A stretch of DNA of 64,000 bases from Acidimicrobiales bacterium (GTDB lineage Bacteria; Actinomycetota; Acidimicrobiia; Acidimicrobiales; RAAP-2). The stretch is from contig JANYFR010000021.1 in assembly GCA_025362585.1 (NCBI GenBank), positions 1-64,000 on the forward strand, written 5' to 3'. The notes under the pieces were generated by a model. That model made no database searches. It saw only the letters and a program-made list of their open reading frames with translations, and was not told where the DNA came from. Both the position numbers and the translations under genes were made by a program. The stretch's first letter is position 1. Each line of letters opens with the position of its first letter. Below, piece after piece: positions 20,039-27,193 of the stretch.

Positions 20039-21388
20039 TCAACCACTCGTGGGGAACGAGAAGGTCAACTCGAGGCCACCGAGTGCCCCCTTCGCCGTTG
20101 CCATGGTCCCACCCAGTCCTTCGGCGATGTCGGCCATGATGCTCATGCCGAGGCCGGAGCCCCCGGTGTCACGTGATCGCGACTGGTCGAACCGTTGAAA
20201 GCGCTGCGGGCGCACCCCGTACTCGGGCAGCCCATCCCCCGCGTCACCGATTCGCAAGACCACGCGGCCACTCTCACGGGCCAGGTGAACCTGGACGGCG
20301 GTGCCACTCAGGGTGTGGCGCACGATGTTGTTGAGCGAATTCGTGAGGAGCCGATCGAGAAGGTCGGCCCGGGCGCGGACGTGGAGGCTAGGCGCGACCT
20401 CAATCGTCACGGGGCGCGACGGATGGTCACTCGCAAACTCCTCGGCGCGCGCGCGCACCAGCGCACTGAAGTTAACCTCACTGTCGAGATGAGGCGGTGC
20501 TTCGCGGACTTCGGCCGAGAGAAGGAGGTCGGCCACGAGTGAATCCATTCGATCGATCTCGCGACGGACGCGTACGACCGCTCGGGCGCGTTGATCGTCG
20601 TTAATCGAGGGATTCTCCATCAGTTCGTTGTAACCCTTGATCACCGTGAGGGGCGTGCGAAGTTCGTGGCTGGCGTCACCGATGAACTGCTGCATTGCTT
20701 CGACGCTCCTCGTCTCCATGGCAATGCGTTGGTGCAGGGCTTCGACCATGGTCGCGAGGGCGCCCTGGAGCTCGCGGACGTCACGACTGCCCGCGCTCGG
20801 CGGTATCGCGCCGCGGTCGTCACCGCGCGCCACGTCGCTGGCGTAGCCAATCAGCCGCGCCATCGTGAGCAGGTCCTTGCGCATCACCAGTCGGGCCAGG
20901 ACCAGCACGACGAGGGCCACCAACATTCCCGCGAGCGCCACCTCCCCGGCCAGGCGTTGATTCTGCTTGGTGATTGCCCGTGTCGAGCCCGCCACGACGA
21001 GAAAGTCACCGCCGCCCGCGATGAGTGATCGAAGGCGAAAGCCCGGCAGGTCCGCGACGGCGCGCACGCGGCCGAGCGACGCACGCACGTCGGCGAGCGT
21101 CGGGTTGCTCGTCAACGCCACTTCCGGGGTGTTCACCTGCACGACGGCCCCCGTGGGATCAACGACGTCGAGGGTCAAGTTGTAACTGTTCAGGTCGACG
21201 ACGTTGAGCGCGTCACTGAGAGCGGCGTTGGGGTGGCCGAGGCCACTGACGACGACCGCGTTGATCGTGCCGTCGAGAGTGGCGTACTGGGATCGGGTGC
21301 TCGCCGCGACGGCGAACCATCCGACCGACAGGGCCACCATCGTGGTGAGCACAATCAACAAGATGGTGAGACGAGTGGCAATCTTCAC
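20039..21388 (-). CDS. sensor histidine kinase (HAMP, HisKA, HATPase)
   Basis: A 449-aa membrane kinase partnered with the adjacent response regulator. TM1 is at about 8-29, then an extracytoplasmic sensor of about 120 aa, TM2 at about 150-168 and a HAMP linker. The H box ASHELRTPLTVIKGY carries the phospho-His, the N box is NSLNNIVRHT, and the G boxes are GDAGDGLP and GGSGLGMSIM, all intact. The start is GTG, sharing one base with the regulator stop (TAGTG), so the two genes are co-translated. The signal is unknown. Confidence 0.93.
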   Translation of the reverse strand: MKIATRLTILLIVLTTMVALSVGWFAVAASTRSQYATLDGTINAVVVSGLGHPNAALSDALNVVDLNSYNLTLDVVDPTGAVVQVNTPEVALTSNPTLADVRASLGRVRAVADLPGFRLRSLIAGGGDFLVVAGSTRAITKQNQRLAGEVALAGMLVALVVLVLARLVMRKDLLTMARLIGYASDVARGDDRGAIPPSAGSRDVRELQGALATMVEALHQRIAMETRSVEAMQQFIGDASHELRTPLTVIKGYNELMENPSINDDQRARAVVRVRREIDRMDSLVADLLLSAEVREAPPHLDSEVNFSALVRARAEEFASDHPSRPVTIEVAPSLHVRARADLLDRLLTNSLNNIVRHTLSGTAVQVHLARESGRVVLRIGDAGDGLPEYGVRPQRFQRFDQSRSRDTGGSGLGMSIMADIAEGLGGTMATAKGALGGLELTFSFPTSG

Positions 21389-22074
21389 TACTGAACGTTC
21401 AAACTGACGAGTTTGAAGCCGACTCCTCTCACGGTCGTTATCGGCGCGAAGCCCTCGTGGTGGATTTTGCGTCGCAGGTACGAGATGTAGGTGTCCAGTA
21501 CGGACGTCTCGGAGTCGAAGTCAATGTTCCATACCTCACGCAGCAGCTGCTCGCGGGTGACGAGTCGGTCCTTGCGCTCCAGGAGCACCTCGAGCAGACG
21601 AAATTCGGTGGCGGACAGTTCGACCGGACGTTCGTTGACGATGATCTCGTGACGGTCGACGTTCATTGCGATTGGTCCAGCCCCCAGTACCAGGTCCCCC
21701 GATGTGCCAATGGCCGAGCGGCGCAGAATCGCCGCGATTCGCAATAGGATCTCCTCCAGACTGAAGGGCTTGCGGACGTAGTCGTCGGCGCCGAATCGTA
21801 GGCCCTTCGCGACGTCGACGGCCGAGTCCCGTGCCGACAGCATCAGCACGGGGGTCACCGTGTCGTGTTCGCGCAGTTTCGCCAGAAACTCGAATCCATC
21901 CATCGTCGGCATATTGATGTCGACAATGCAAAGGTCGGCATCATGGCGACGGAGCAGATCGAGAGCCTCGGCACCGTTGGAGGCGAGTTCGGTCTGGTAG
22001 CCGGCGATCTCGAGCGCGTCACGCAAAAGGTCGCGCACGCCCGGCTCGTCGTCCACCACCAAGATCGTCGTCAT
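21388..22074 (-). CDS. OmpR/PhoP-family response regulator
   Basis: A 228-aa regulator. The receiver domain has DDE at the acidic pocket (VVDDEPG), phospho-Asp in CIVDINMP, the conserved LSAR and Lys in VRKPFS. The C-terminal winged helix (LSATEFRLLEVLLERKDRLVTREQLLREVW ... YISYLRRKI) is of the OmpR class. The track starts at 22116, but MTTILVVDDE (22074) is the family start, and its ATG overlaps a short upstream ORF stop (ATGA). It lies upstream of the kinase and divergent from two secreted-protein genes whose promoters carry 11-bp direct repeats of the PhoP type. Confidence 0.93.
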   Translation of the reverse strand: MTTILVVDDEPGVRDLLRDALEIAGYQTELASNGAEALDLLRRHDADLCIVDINMPTMDGFEFLAKLREHDTVTPVLMLSARDSAVDVAKGLRFGADDYVRKPFSLEEILLRIAAILRRSAIGTSGDLVLGAGPIAMNVDRHEIIVNERPVELSATEFRLLEVLLERKDRLVTREQLLREVWNIDFDSETSVLDTYISYLRRKIHHEGFAPITTVRGVGFKLVSLNVQ

Positions 22075-22088
22075 CGCGCCCCCGTCAT
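22071..22088 (-). CDS. possible 5-codon leader ORF before the response regulator
   Basis: The minus strand reads TACGCT, 6 nt, then ATG ACG GGG GCG CGA TGA. Its stop overlaps the regulator's ATG as ATGA. The spacing matches the leaderless starts seen at other genes in the window. If real, ribosomes would load on the leaderless micro-ORF and pass to the regulator. It is too short for protein-level evidence and rests on the pattern alone. Confidence 0.35.
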   Translation of the reverse strand: MTGAR

Positions 22089-22144
22089 GGTGCGAGCGTA
22101 GCCCTCCCTCGACCACTCACGGGCTTCGAACGTCCGGTTGACTT

Positions 22145-22199
22145 TCACAGAGTCTTATCAAACAGCGCACAGGATTCTCGAAATCTGTTGTCGTACCGT
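22145..22199 (+). promoter_or_regulatory. regulated promoter with 11-bp-period direct repeats (secreted gene 1)
   Basis: TCACAGA (22145), TATCAAA (22156) and GCACAGG (22167) sit 11 bases apart; the last overlaps the -35 position. TACCGT (22194-22199) is the -10. The same geometry precedes secreted gene 2. OmpR/PhoP regulators, such as mycobacterial PhoP on TCACAGC-N4-TCACAGC, bind this kind of repeat. The adjacent divergent response regulator is the obvious candidate. Confidence 0.55.
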
Positions 22200-22227
22200 G
22201 AACAGTGTTCCTTTGAAAGGGGTCACT

Positions 22228-22902
22228 ATGAATCGTTTCAGCACCCGAGGTGTCGTTGCCGTGAGCATGATCGCGGCCCTGGGTCTCAGCACCCCGGCCG
22301 TCGCGTTCGCCGACACCACCACCACGACCGCCGCACCGTCGACGACCACGACGGTGTCAACGATGTCGACCACGATGGTCAAGGTCAACCACGCGAACGC
22401 CTGGCGGCAATGGCGTCACGCCGAGGAGGCCTACCTCGACGAGCTCAAGGTAATCAACCGAACTTTTCGCGCCACTGTCGAAGTCGCCCGCGACGCCTAC
22501 CGAGCGGCGATCAAGGCCTCGCGAGGCTCGAACAACGGCTCGGCCGCGCGACTGGCCGCGCGTGCCGCACTCACGCTCTCTATCGCCAACGCAATGGGCG
22601 CGCGCGCCACGGCCCTGACGTCCCTCGGAGCTCCTCCGGCGCCCCCGTCGGGTTCGGAGCGGTCGGCGTACATTCTGGCACTACAGGGAATCAACGAGAC
22701 GTACCGCACCACGGTCGCCGCCGCTGACGCGACCTTCGCCGCCGCGTTCGCCACGACCACGACCGGCGCCCAGCGCGCCACCGTTCGCGCCGCGTTGGAG
22801 CTGTCCATTGCCAACGCCGCCGTGGTTCGCGCCGCGGCGCTGACGACGCTCGGGGCGCCCCCGTCGTCATACTCGACATCGATGACGACCGCGGGCGCCT
22901 GA
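22228..22902 (+). CDS. secreted two-repeat protein of unknown family
   Basis: A 224-aa exported protein. The signal peptide (about 1-28) ends in AVAFA, followed by a Thr-rich linker (TTTTTAAPSTTTT). Two copies of a roughly 66-aa, Ala-rich, probably helical repeat follow (about 68-138 and 147-213), each with AY..xL..IN.T[FY]R at the front and [AV]RAAL.LSIANA...RA.ALT.LGAPP at the end. There is no Cys and no catalytic motif. ATG at 22228 follows GAAAGGGG; the track's TTG start adds a non-signal leader. It is divergent from the response regulator. A paralogue with one repeat lies 200 bases downstream. I do not recognise the family. Confidence 0.8.
   Translation: MNRFSTRGVVAVSMIAALGLSTPAVAFADTTTTTAAPSTTTTVSTMSTTMVKVNHANAWRQWRHAEEAYLDELKVINRTFRATVEVARDAYRAAIKASRGSNNGSAARLAARAALTLSIANAMGARATALTSLGAPPAPPSGSERSAYILALQGINETYRTTVAAADATFAAAFATTTTGAQRATVRAALELSIANAAVVRAAALTTLGAPPSSYSTSMTTAGA
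22429..22866 (+). repeat. tandem protein-coding repeat, two units
   Basis: Unit 1 spans about 22429-22641 and unit 2 about 22666-22866. They align best at INRTFRATV/INETYRTTV and at LSIANAMGARATALTSLGAPP/LSIANAAVVRAAALTTLGAPP. The units have diverged in the middle, so this is an old duplication. The single unit in the next gene (residues 50-116) belongs to the same family. Confidence 0.75.
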
Positions 22903-22915
22903 CCAACCGCAACCC

Positions 22916-22956
22916 GGTCCAGCGCGCGGCCCGTCCCGGGGGCGGCGCGCTGGACC
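22916..22956 (+). terminator. strong GC-rich hairpin after secreted gene 1
   Basis: A perfect 12-bp inverted repeat GGTCCAGCGCGC / GCGCGCTGGACC with a 17-base loop, starting 14 bases after the stop codon. No clear U tract follows, as is usual for high-GC actinobacterial terminators. It would separate the two secreted-protein genes into different transcripts. Confidence 0.65.
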
Positions 22957-23027
22957 GCTGCTCTGCGTGACCGCGACTGGCGGTGATGAGAGAGTCGGGG
23001 TCACTTTGAACTCGCCCAACGCGCTCT

Positions 23028-23082
23028 TCACAATAGATATTCATCCACTTCACAGGAGTTTCCAAAGATCCGCCGATACTGT
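23028..23082 (+). promoter_or_regulatory. regulated promoter with 11-bp-period direct repeats (secreted gene 2)
   Basis: TCACAAT (23028), ATTCATC (23039) and TCACAGG (23050) are 11 bases apart, and TACTGT (23077-23082) is the -10. Repeat-to--10 spacing is identical to that of secreted gene 1 (GGA to TAC is 22 bases in both). CACAGGA, TCNAAA, TAC.GTG and the GTTCC...GAANGGGNTCAC leader are shared. Common control of both genes is likely. Confidence 0.55.
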
Positions 23083-23106
23083 GGTGTTCCATAGAAGGGG
23101 ATCACG

Positions 23107-23478
23107 ATGAGCAGATGGGCCGTACGAAGCGTGGGCGCTCTGGCCCTCGTGATGTCCCTCGCCCTCGCGGCCCCGACCGCCGCCGTCGCGGGCAGTTCGC
23201 CAACGGTCACCATCGCTCCATTGTTATTGAAGGCGTACCACGTCGCGGAGAGGGCCTACCTCACGCAGCTCAAGACGATTAACGCAACGTTTTCGTTGGC
23301 CGTCGCGACCGCCAAGTCCAACTACGTCGCGGCCCTGTCGGTCGCGACGAGCGCCGCCAATCGGATCACCGCTCGAGCCGCGTTGCACCTGGCCATCGTC
23401 AACGCCACCGTCGCGAGGGCGACCGCACTGAGCTCCCTCGGTAAGGCGCCGGTCAACCCCAATCGGTTCCATCACTAG
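23107..23478 (+). CDS. secreted one-repeat protein, paralogue of the preceding gene
   Basis: A 123-aa exported protein. A signal peptide (about 1-29, ending AAVAG) precedes a short spacer and one copy of the helical repeat (about 50-116: AYLTQLKTINATF ... ARAALHLAIVNATVARATALSSLGKAP). The ATG at 23107 follows GAAGGGG. Promoter and leader match those of the larger paralogue, so the pair arose by duplication and probably remain co-regulated. The function is unknown. Confidence 0.8.
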   Translation: MSRWAVRSVGALALVMSLALAAPTAAVAGSSPTVTIAPLLLKAYHVAERAYLTQLKTINATFSLAVATAKSNYVAALSVATSAANRITARAALHLAIVNATVARATALSSLGKAPVNPNRFHH

Positions 23479-23539
23479 AGTTCAGATAATCGGGTCGTAG
23501 AACGTCAACCGCGATCGCCATTTCGGCCCAGTCGTTGCG

Positions 23540-23749
23540 CTAGTCCAGCGCCACGACGTCGAGCACCTCGTCGCGACCCGTCCGTCCCACCCCACGCCGC
23601 CCTCGGGCCCGAAGGCCTTCGCCAATCGTGCGAGTACCGTCGGCGATGGCCACGCAGTGAAAGTAGAGATGTTCTCCGGCGTCGGTGAGCAGCACGCCGT
23701 CGCCGCGGCGATCGTCGAAACTCGCGACCACGCCGGTGACGTTGCTCAA
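23540..23749 (-). CDS. cold-shock-domain-like small protein, TTG start
   Basis: A 69-aa protein, the length of a Csp. GVVASFDDRRGDGVL, LYFHCVAIADGTRTIGEGL and the C-terminal beta strands follow the cold-shock fold. However, the RNA-binding RNP1 motif (normally K-G-F/Y-G-F-I) is RGDGVL, and RNP2 (V-F-V-H-F) is LYFHCVAI, so nucleic-acid contacts differ. The track ORF runs to 23935 on random sequence. The true start is probably TTG at 23749, overlapping the ribH stop as TTGA. It is the last gene of the rib cluster. Confidence 0.7.
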   Translation of the reverse strand: MSNVTGVVASFDDRRGDGVLLTDAGEHLYFHCVAIADGTRTIGEGLRARGRRGVGRTGRDEVLDVVALD

Positions 23750-24285
23750 CGGGCCAGCGAGCCTTGACGCAGTAGTGACACCATCTCGAGGGCCGTCAAC
23801 GCCGACTCTCGTCCCTTGTTGGACGCGTCGGGCAACGACCGCTCCAGCGCCTGTTCGACCGTGTTGGTCGTGAGCACGCCAAAGACGATCGGGACGCGGG
23901 TGCTCAGTTGCACGTCCTGAACGCCACGCGCGCACTCGCCCGCTACCACTTCGTAGTGGCCAGTCTCACCGCGAATCACCGCACCAAGGGTGATGACGAC
24001 GTCGCGGGGCCGTTCCGCGTCGGCGTAGGCGAGAGCCGCGAGGGGGACCTCAAAGGCCCCGGGGACCCAGGCGACGGAGATGTCCGATCGGTCCACGCCC
24101 GCCCCGGTCAAGGTCGCGAGCGCGCCCTCCAAGAGCCTGGTCGTGATGCCACCGTTGAAACGGGCGCAGACGATGCCCACGCGCAGTCCCCGCCCTTGGC
24201 GCACTCCCTCGAGGTACTCGCCGACCTGGGCGCGAAAGGATTCGGCGATCGTGAGATCCAGTTCGGTGTCGTCACTCGACGTCAT
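23746..24285 (-). CDS. ribH: 6,7-dimethyl-8-ribityllumazine synthase
   Basis: Condenses the RibA/RibD pyrimidine product with the RibB product to form lumazine, the precursor of riboflavin. VCARFNGGITTRLLEGAL, the VPGAFEVPLA substrate loop, GAVIRGETGHYEVV (with the catalytic His) and PIVFGVLTT are all present. At 179 aa it is slightly longer than usual because of an acidic N-terminal tail. ATG at 24285 overlaps the end of ribBA by 14 bases. Confidence 0.95.
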   Translation of the reverse strand: MTSSDDTELDLTIAESFRAQVGEYLEGVRQGRGLRVGIVCARFNGGITTRLLEGALATLTGAGVDRSDISVAWVPGAFEVPLAALAYADAERPRDVVITLGAVIRGETGHYEVVAGECARGVQDVQLSTRVPIVFGVLTTNTVEQALERSLPDASNKGRESALTALEMVSLLRQGSLAR

Positions 24286-25492
24286 CGAGGCCCCCGAGAA
24301 TGTGGCCGAGCCGCTCACGCTTCGTGCGCAGGTAGTCAATGTTGAACGCGGTCGGACTGCTCTCGAGCGGCACACGCTCAACGATGTTGAGTCCAAAGCC
24401 CTCGAGGCCGCCGTACTTCGAGGGGTTATTGGTCATGAGGCGCATACTGGTCACTCCAAGATCGACCAGGATCTGTGCACCGATGCCGTACTCGCGCGAG
24501 TCGACGGGGAGCCCGAGCTCAATATTCGCATCGACGGTGTCGCGACCATCCTCCTGAAGCGCGTAGGCGCGAATCTTGTGTCCGAGACCGATACCGCGGC
24601 CCTCGTGCCCGCGCAGGTAGACGACGACCCCCGTGCCCTCGGCGGCCACCTTCGCGAGGGCCGTTTCGAGCTGCGGACCGCAGTCACAGCGCAACGACCC
24701 GAAGACGTCGCCGGTCAGGCACTCGGAGTGGACCCGCACGAGCACGTCGTGCGCGCCGGCGATGTCGCCGTACACCATCGCGAGGTGCTGCTCGCCGTCG
24801 AGAACGCTCTCGAAGACGAAGACCTGGAACTGACCGTGCTCCGTCGGCAACGTCGCGTCGGCAATCCGCTTCACCAGTTTTTCGTGGTGACGGCGGTAGC
24901 GGATCAGGTCGGCAATGGAGATGATCGGGAGGTCGTGGGTCCGGGCGAACGCCTCGAGTTCGGGCAGGCGCGCCATGTCGGACTTGTCGGCAGTGACGAT
25001 TTCGCACAGGACGCCCGAGGGGTACTTGCCGGCCAGGCGACAGAGGTCGACCGTCGCTTCGGTGTGGCCCGCGCGCTTCAGCACGCCGCCGGGACGGTAG
25101 CGCAGCGGGAAGATGTGACCCGGCCGATTGAGGTCGGACGGTCGGGTCAGCGGATCGATTAACGCGCGCACGGTCGCCGCGCGGTCACTGGCCGAGATTC
25201 CCGTCGAGGTCCCGTGGCGATAGTCCACGGTGACCGTGAAAGCAGTGCGCTGCGCCTCAGTGTTGGCCACGACCATAAGGGGCAGGTCGAGGTCGTCGGC
25301 CCGCGCCGACTCGAGCGGCACGCAGAACACCCCCGACGTGTGCTCGAGGTAGAACGCCATGCTCTCGGGCGTCACGTCTTCGGCGGGCATGATGAGGTCG
25401 CCCTCATTCTCGCGGTCCTCGTCGTCGACGACCACGACCATGCCGCCACTGCGCAACTGAGCAATCGCCACTTCGATGGATGACAGAGCCAT
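24272..25492 (-). CDS. ribBA: bifunctional DHBP synthase / GTP cyclohydrolase II
   Basis: Supplies both branches of riboflavin synthesis. The RibB half (about 1-200) has DDEDRENEGDLI, SGVFCVPL and GHTEATVDLCRL. The RibA half (about 205-406) has SECLTGDVFGSLRCDCGPQL with the zinc cysteines, then YLRGHEGRGIGL and TNNPSKY. The track's upstream extension is discarded: the ATG at 25492 shares one base with the ribD stop (TGATG). 406 aa is normal. Confidence 0.96.
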   Translation of the reverse strand: MALSSIEVAIAQLRSGGMVVVVDDEDRENEGDLIMPAEDVTPESMAFYLEHTSGVFCVPLESARADDLDLPLMVVANTEAQRTAFTVTVDYRHGTSTGISASDRAATVRALIDPLTRPSDLNRPGHIFPLRYRPGGVLKRAGHTEATVDLCRLAGKYPSGVLCEIVTADKSDMARLPELEAFARTHDLPIISIADLIRYRRHHEKLVKRIADATLPTEHGQFQVFVFESVLDGEQHLAMVYGDIAGAHDVLVRVHSECLTGDVFGSLRCDCGPQLETALAKVAAEGTGVVVYLRGHEGRGIGLGHKIRAYALQEDGRDTVDANIELGLPVDSREYGIGAQILVDLGVTSMRLMTNNPSKYGGLEGFGLNIVERVPLESSPTAFNIDYLRTKRERLGHILGGLDDVE

Positions 25493-26478
25493 CAGACCTC
25501 CACGTCGATACGTATATCTTCGCCGATACGTCGTACGTCCACCACTCGGCCACGGCGAAGGGCGTCGATGGTCGGGGTCTGCAGGAGTTGCAAGGCGCCG
25601 CGGGTTCCTTGGGCCCCCGCGAACGCGGGCGCCTGATACCACACGACGTGGTTGACGAGACCGGCCGCGATGAAGGCACTCGTGGTCGTCGGACCGCCCT
25701 CGACCAACAGTTGCAAGACGTCGAGTCCGCCGAGTTCGTCGAGCACGTGACCGAGATCGCCACTCATCTCGAGACAGGGCCGCACTTTGGCCTCTTCGGG
25801 GGCTCGACCGAGCACCACGCGCAGGGGCTCGACCACGATGTCATCGAGTCGCGCCGTGAGCGAGGGGTCGTCGGAGCGGACGGTCCCGGCGCCGACGAGG
25901 ACGGCCTGGCTCTGGGCGCGCAGGACGTGCGCGTCGCGACGGGCTTCGGGCCCGGTGATCCACTGGCTCGAGCCGTCGGCCATGGCGACGATGCCGTCGA
26001 GCGTGCTCGCGAACTTCACCACGACGTAGGGCCGCCCGGTCACTCGATGCCAGATGTACGAGGCGAGTTGGGCGCGCACGAGATCCCCTTCGACGCCGAC
26101 CTCCACCTCGACGCCCGCCGCCCGTAGGCGCTCAATACCTTGGCCCGACGCACGCGAGTCCGGGTCGAGCGTGCCTACGATGACTCGCGCGACACCGGCG
26201 GCGATGATGGCCTCGACGCACGGTCCCGTCCGTCCAACGTGACAGCACGGTTCCAGGGTCACCACCATCGTGGCGCCCCGCGCCGCGTCGCCCGCCCGGC
26301 GCAGCGCCTCCACCTCGGCGTGCGACTCGCCGGGAACTTGCGTGTGACCCTCGGCGACGATGACGCCCGCCGCGCTCACCACGAGGGCGCCGACCCAGGG
26401 GTTCGGTGGGGCGAGGAAGCGGGCCTTTTCGCCCGCGGCGATCGCCATGGTCATGAGTTCGGAGGGGGCGAACCTCAT
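25492..26478 (-). CDS. ribD: bifunctional pyrimidine deaminase/reductase
   Basis: Deaminates and then reduces the GTP-derived pyrimidine. The N-terminal deaminase has HAEVEAL and TLEPCCHVGRTGPC, the zinc ligands. The reductase half has VVVKFASTLDGIVA, SSQWITG and VEGGPTT. At 328 aa it is complete. ATG overlaps the rpe stop (ATGA). The next gene is ribBA; riboflavin synthase (ribE), usual at this point in actinobacteria, is absent. Confidence 0.95.
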   Translation of the reverse strand: MRFAPSELMTMAIAAGEKARFLAPPNPWVGALVVSAAGVIVAEGHTQVPGESHAEVEALRRAGDAARGATMVVTLEPCCHVGRTGPCVEAIIAAGVARVIVGTLDPDSRASGQGIERLRAAGVEVEVGVEGDLVRAQLASYIWHRVTGRPYVVVKFASTLDGIVAMADGSSQWITGPEARRDAHVLRAQSQAVLVGAGTVRSDDPSLTARLDDIVVEPLRVVLGRAPEEAKVRPCLEMSGDLGHVLDELGGLDVLQLLVEGGPTTTSAFIAAGLVNHVVWYQAPAFAGAQGTRGALQLLQTPTIDALRRGRVVDVRRIGEDIRIDVEV

Positions 26479-27164
26479 CGCTGCGCCGCGCGGGCGGCCA
26501 CGCGAAGCGCGTGGGCCGCCTCGAGGGGGGCGGACCGGCCAAAGATCGCCGAGCCGGCCACGAGCACGTTGGCGCCAGCGCTCACCACAATCGGGGCCGT
26601 GGTGACGTCGATCCCGCCGTCGACCTCGATGTCCACGGGCAGGGCGTTGGCGTCGACTTCGCGCCGCGCCGCCGCGACCTTGGTCATGACGTCGCCCATG
26701 AACGACTGGCCGCCGAAGCCCGGAAAGACCGTCATCAATAGGAGCAGGTCGATGTCGCCGAGGAAGGGGGCGACGCTTTCAAAGGCGGTGTCGGGGTTGG
26801 CCGCCAGTCCGACGCGCAGCCCCAGGGCCCGGGCGTCTTCAATCAGTTTCGCGGTGCCCCCGATCTCCACGTGCACGGTACAGCCGTCGGCTCCGGCGTT
26901 GGCGAAGGCTTCCAGGTACCGCCCCGGCTCACTCATCATCAGATGACAGTCAAAAAATCGCGTGCTGTAGCGGCGCAGCGAGTGCACGACGGGCGGTCCA
27001 ATCGACACGTTCGGCACGAAGTGCCCGTCCATGACGTCGACGTGCAGCCAGTCAGTCTCGGCGTCGATTTCGCGCACCGCGTCACCCAATTCGCCAAAGT
27101 CCGCGGCCAGAATCGACGGCGCCACGCGCAGGGCTCCGGCGGGACCGGCCTCGATCAATGTCAC
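26475..27164 (-). CDS. rpe: ribulose-phosphate 3-epimerase
   Basis: Interconverts ribulose 5-phosphate and xylulose 5-phosphate, and shares ribulose 5-phosphate with RibB downstream. The 229-aa TIM barrel has APSILAADF, HVDVMDGHFVPN with the catalytic Asp, FDCHLMM, and GFGGQSF. The start is GTG at 27164, with TAGGCT ending 6 nt upstream, so the rpe-rib unit probably has its own leaderless promoter although fmt lies only 29 bases upstream. Confidence 0.95.
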   Translation of the reverse strand: MTLIEAGPAGALRVAPSILAADFGELGDAVREIDAETDWLHVDVMDGHFVPNVSIGPPVVHSLRRYSTRFFDCHLMMSEPGRYLEAFANAGADGCTVHVEIGGTAKLIEDARALGLRVGLAANPDTAFESVAPFLGDIDLLLLMTVFPGFGGQSFMGDVMTKVAAARREVDANALPVDIEVDGGIDVTTAPIVVSAGANVLVAGSAIFGRSAPLEAAHALRVAARAAQR

Positions 27165-27176
27165 GCGGTCAGCCTA
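27165..27176 (-). promoter_or_regulatory. -10 element and leaderless start of rpe
   Basis: The minus strand reads TAGGCT-GACCGC-GTG. The hexamer occupies 27171-27176 and the GTG is rpe codon 1. No Shine-Dalgarno is present. Confidence 0.5.
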
Positions 27177-27193
27177 GGTGGTCGACCCCTCCG

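Noticed and set aside
27165-27193. FMN riboswitch before the rib cluster
   Set aside because: Only 29 bases separate fmt and rpe and the rpe start looks leaderless, so there is no space for an RFN element.
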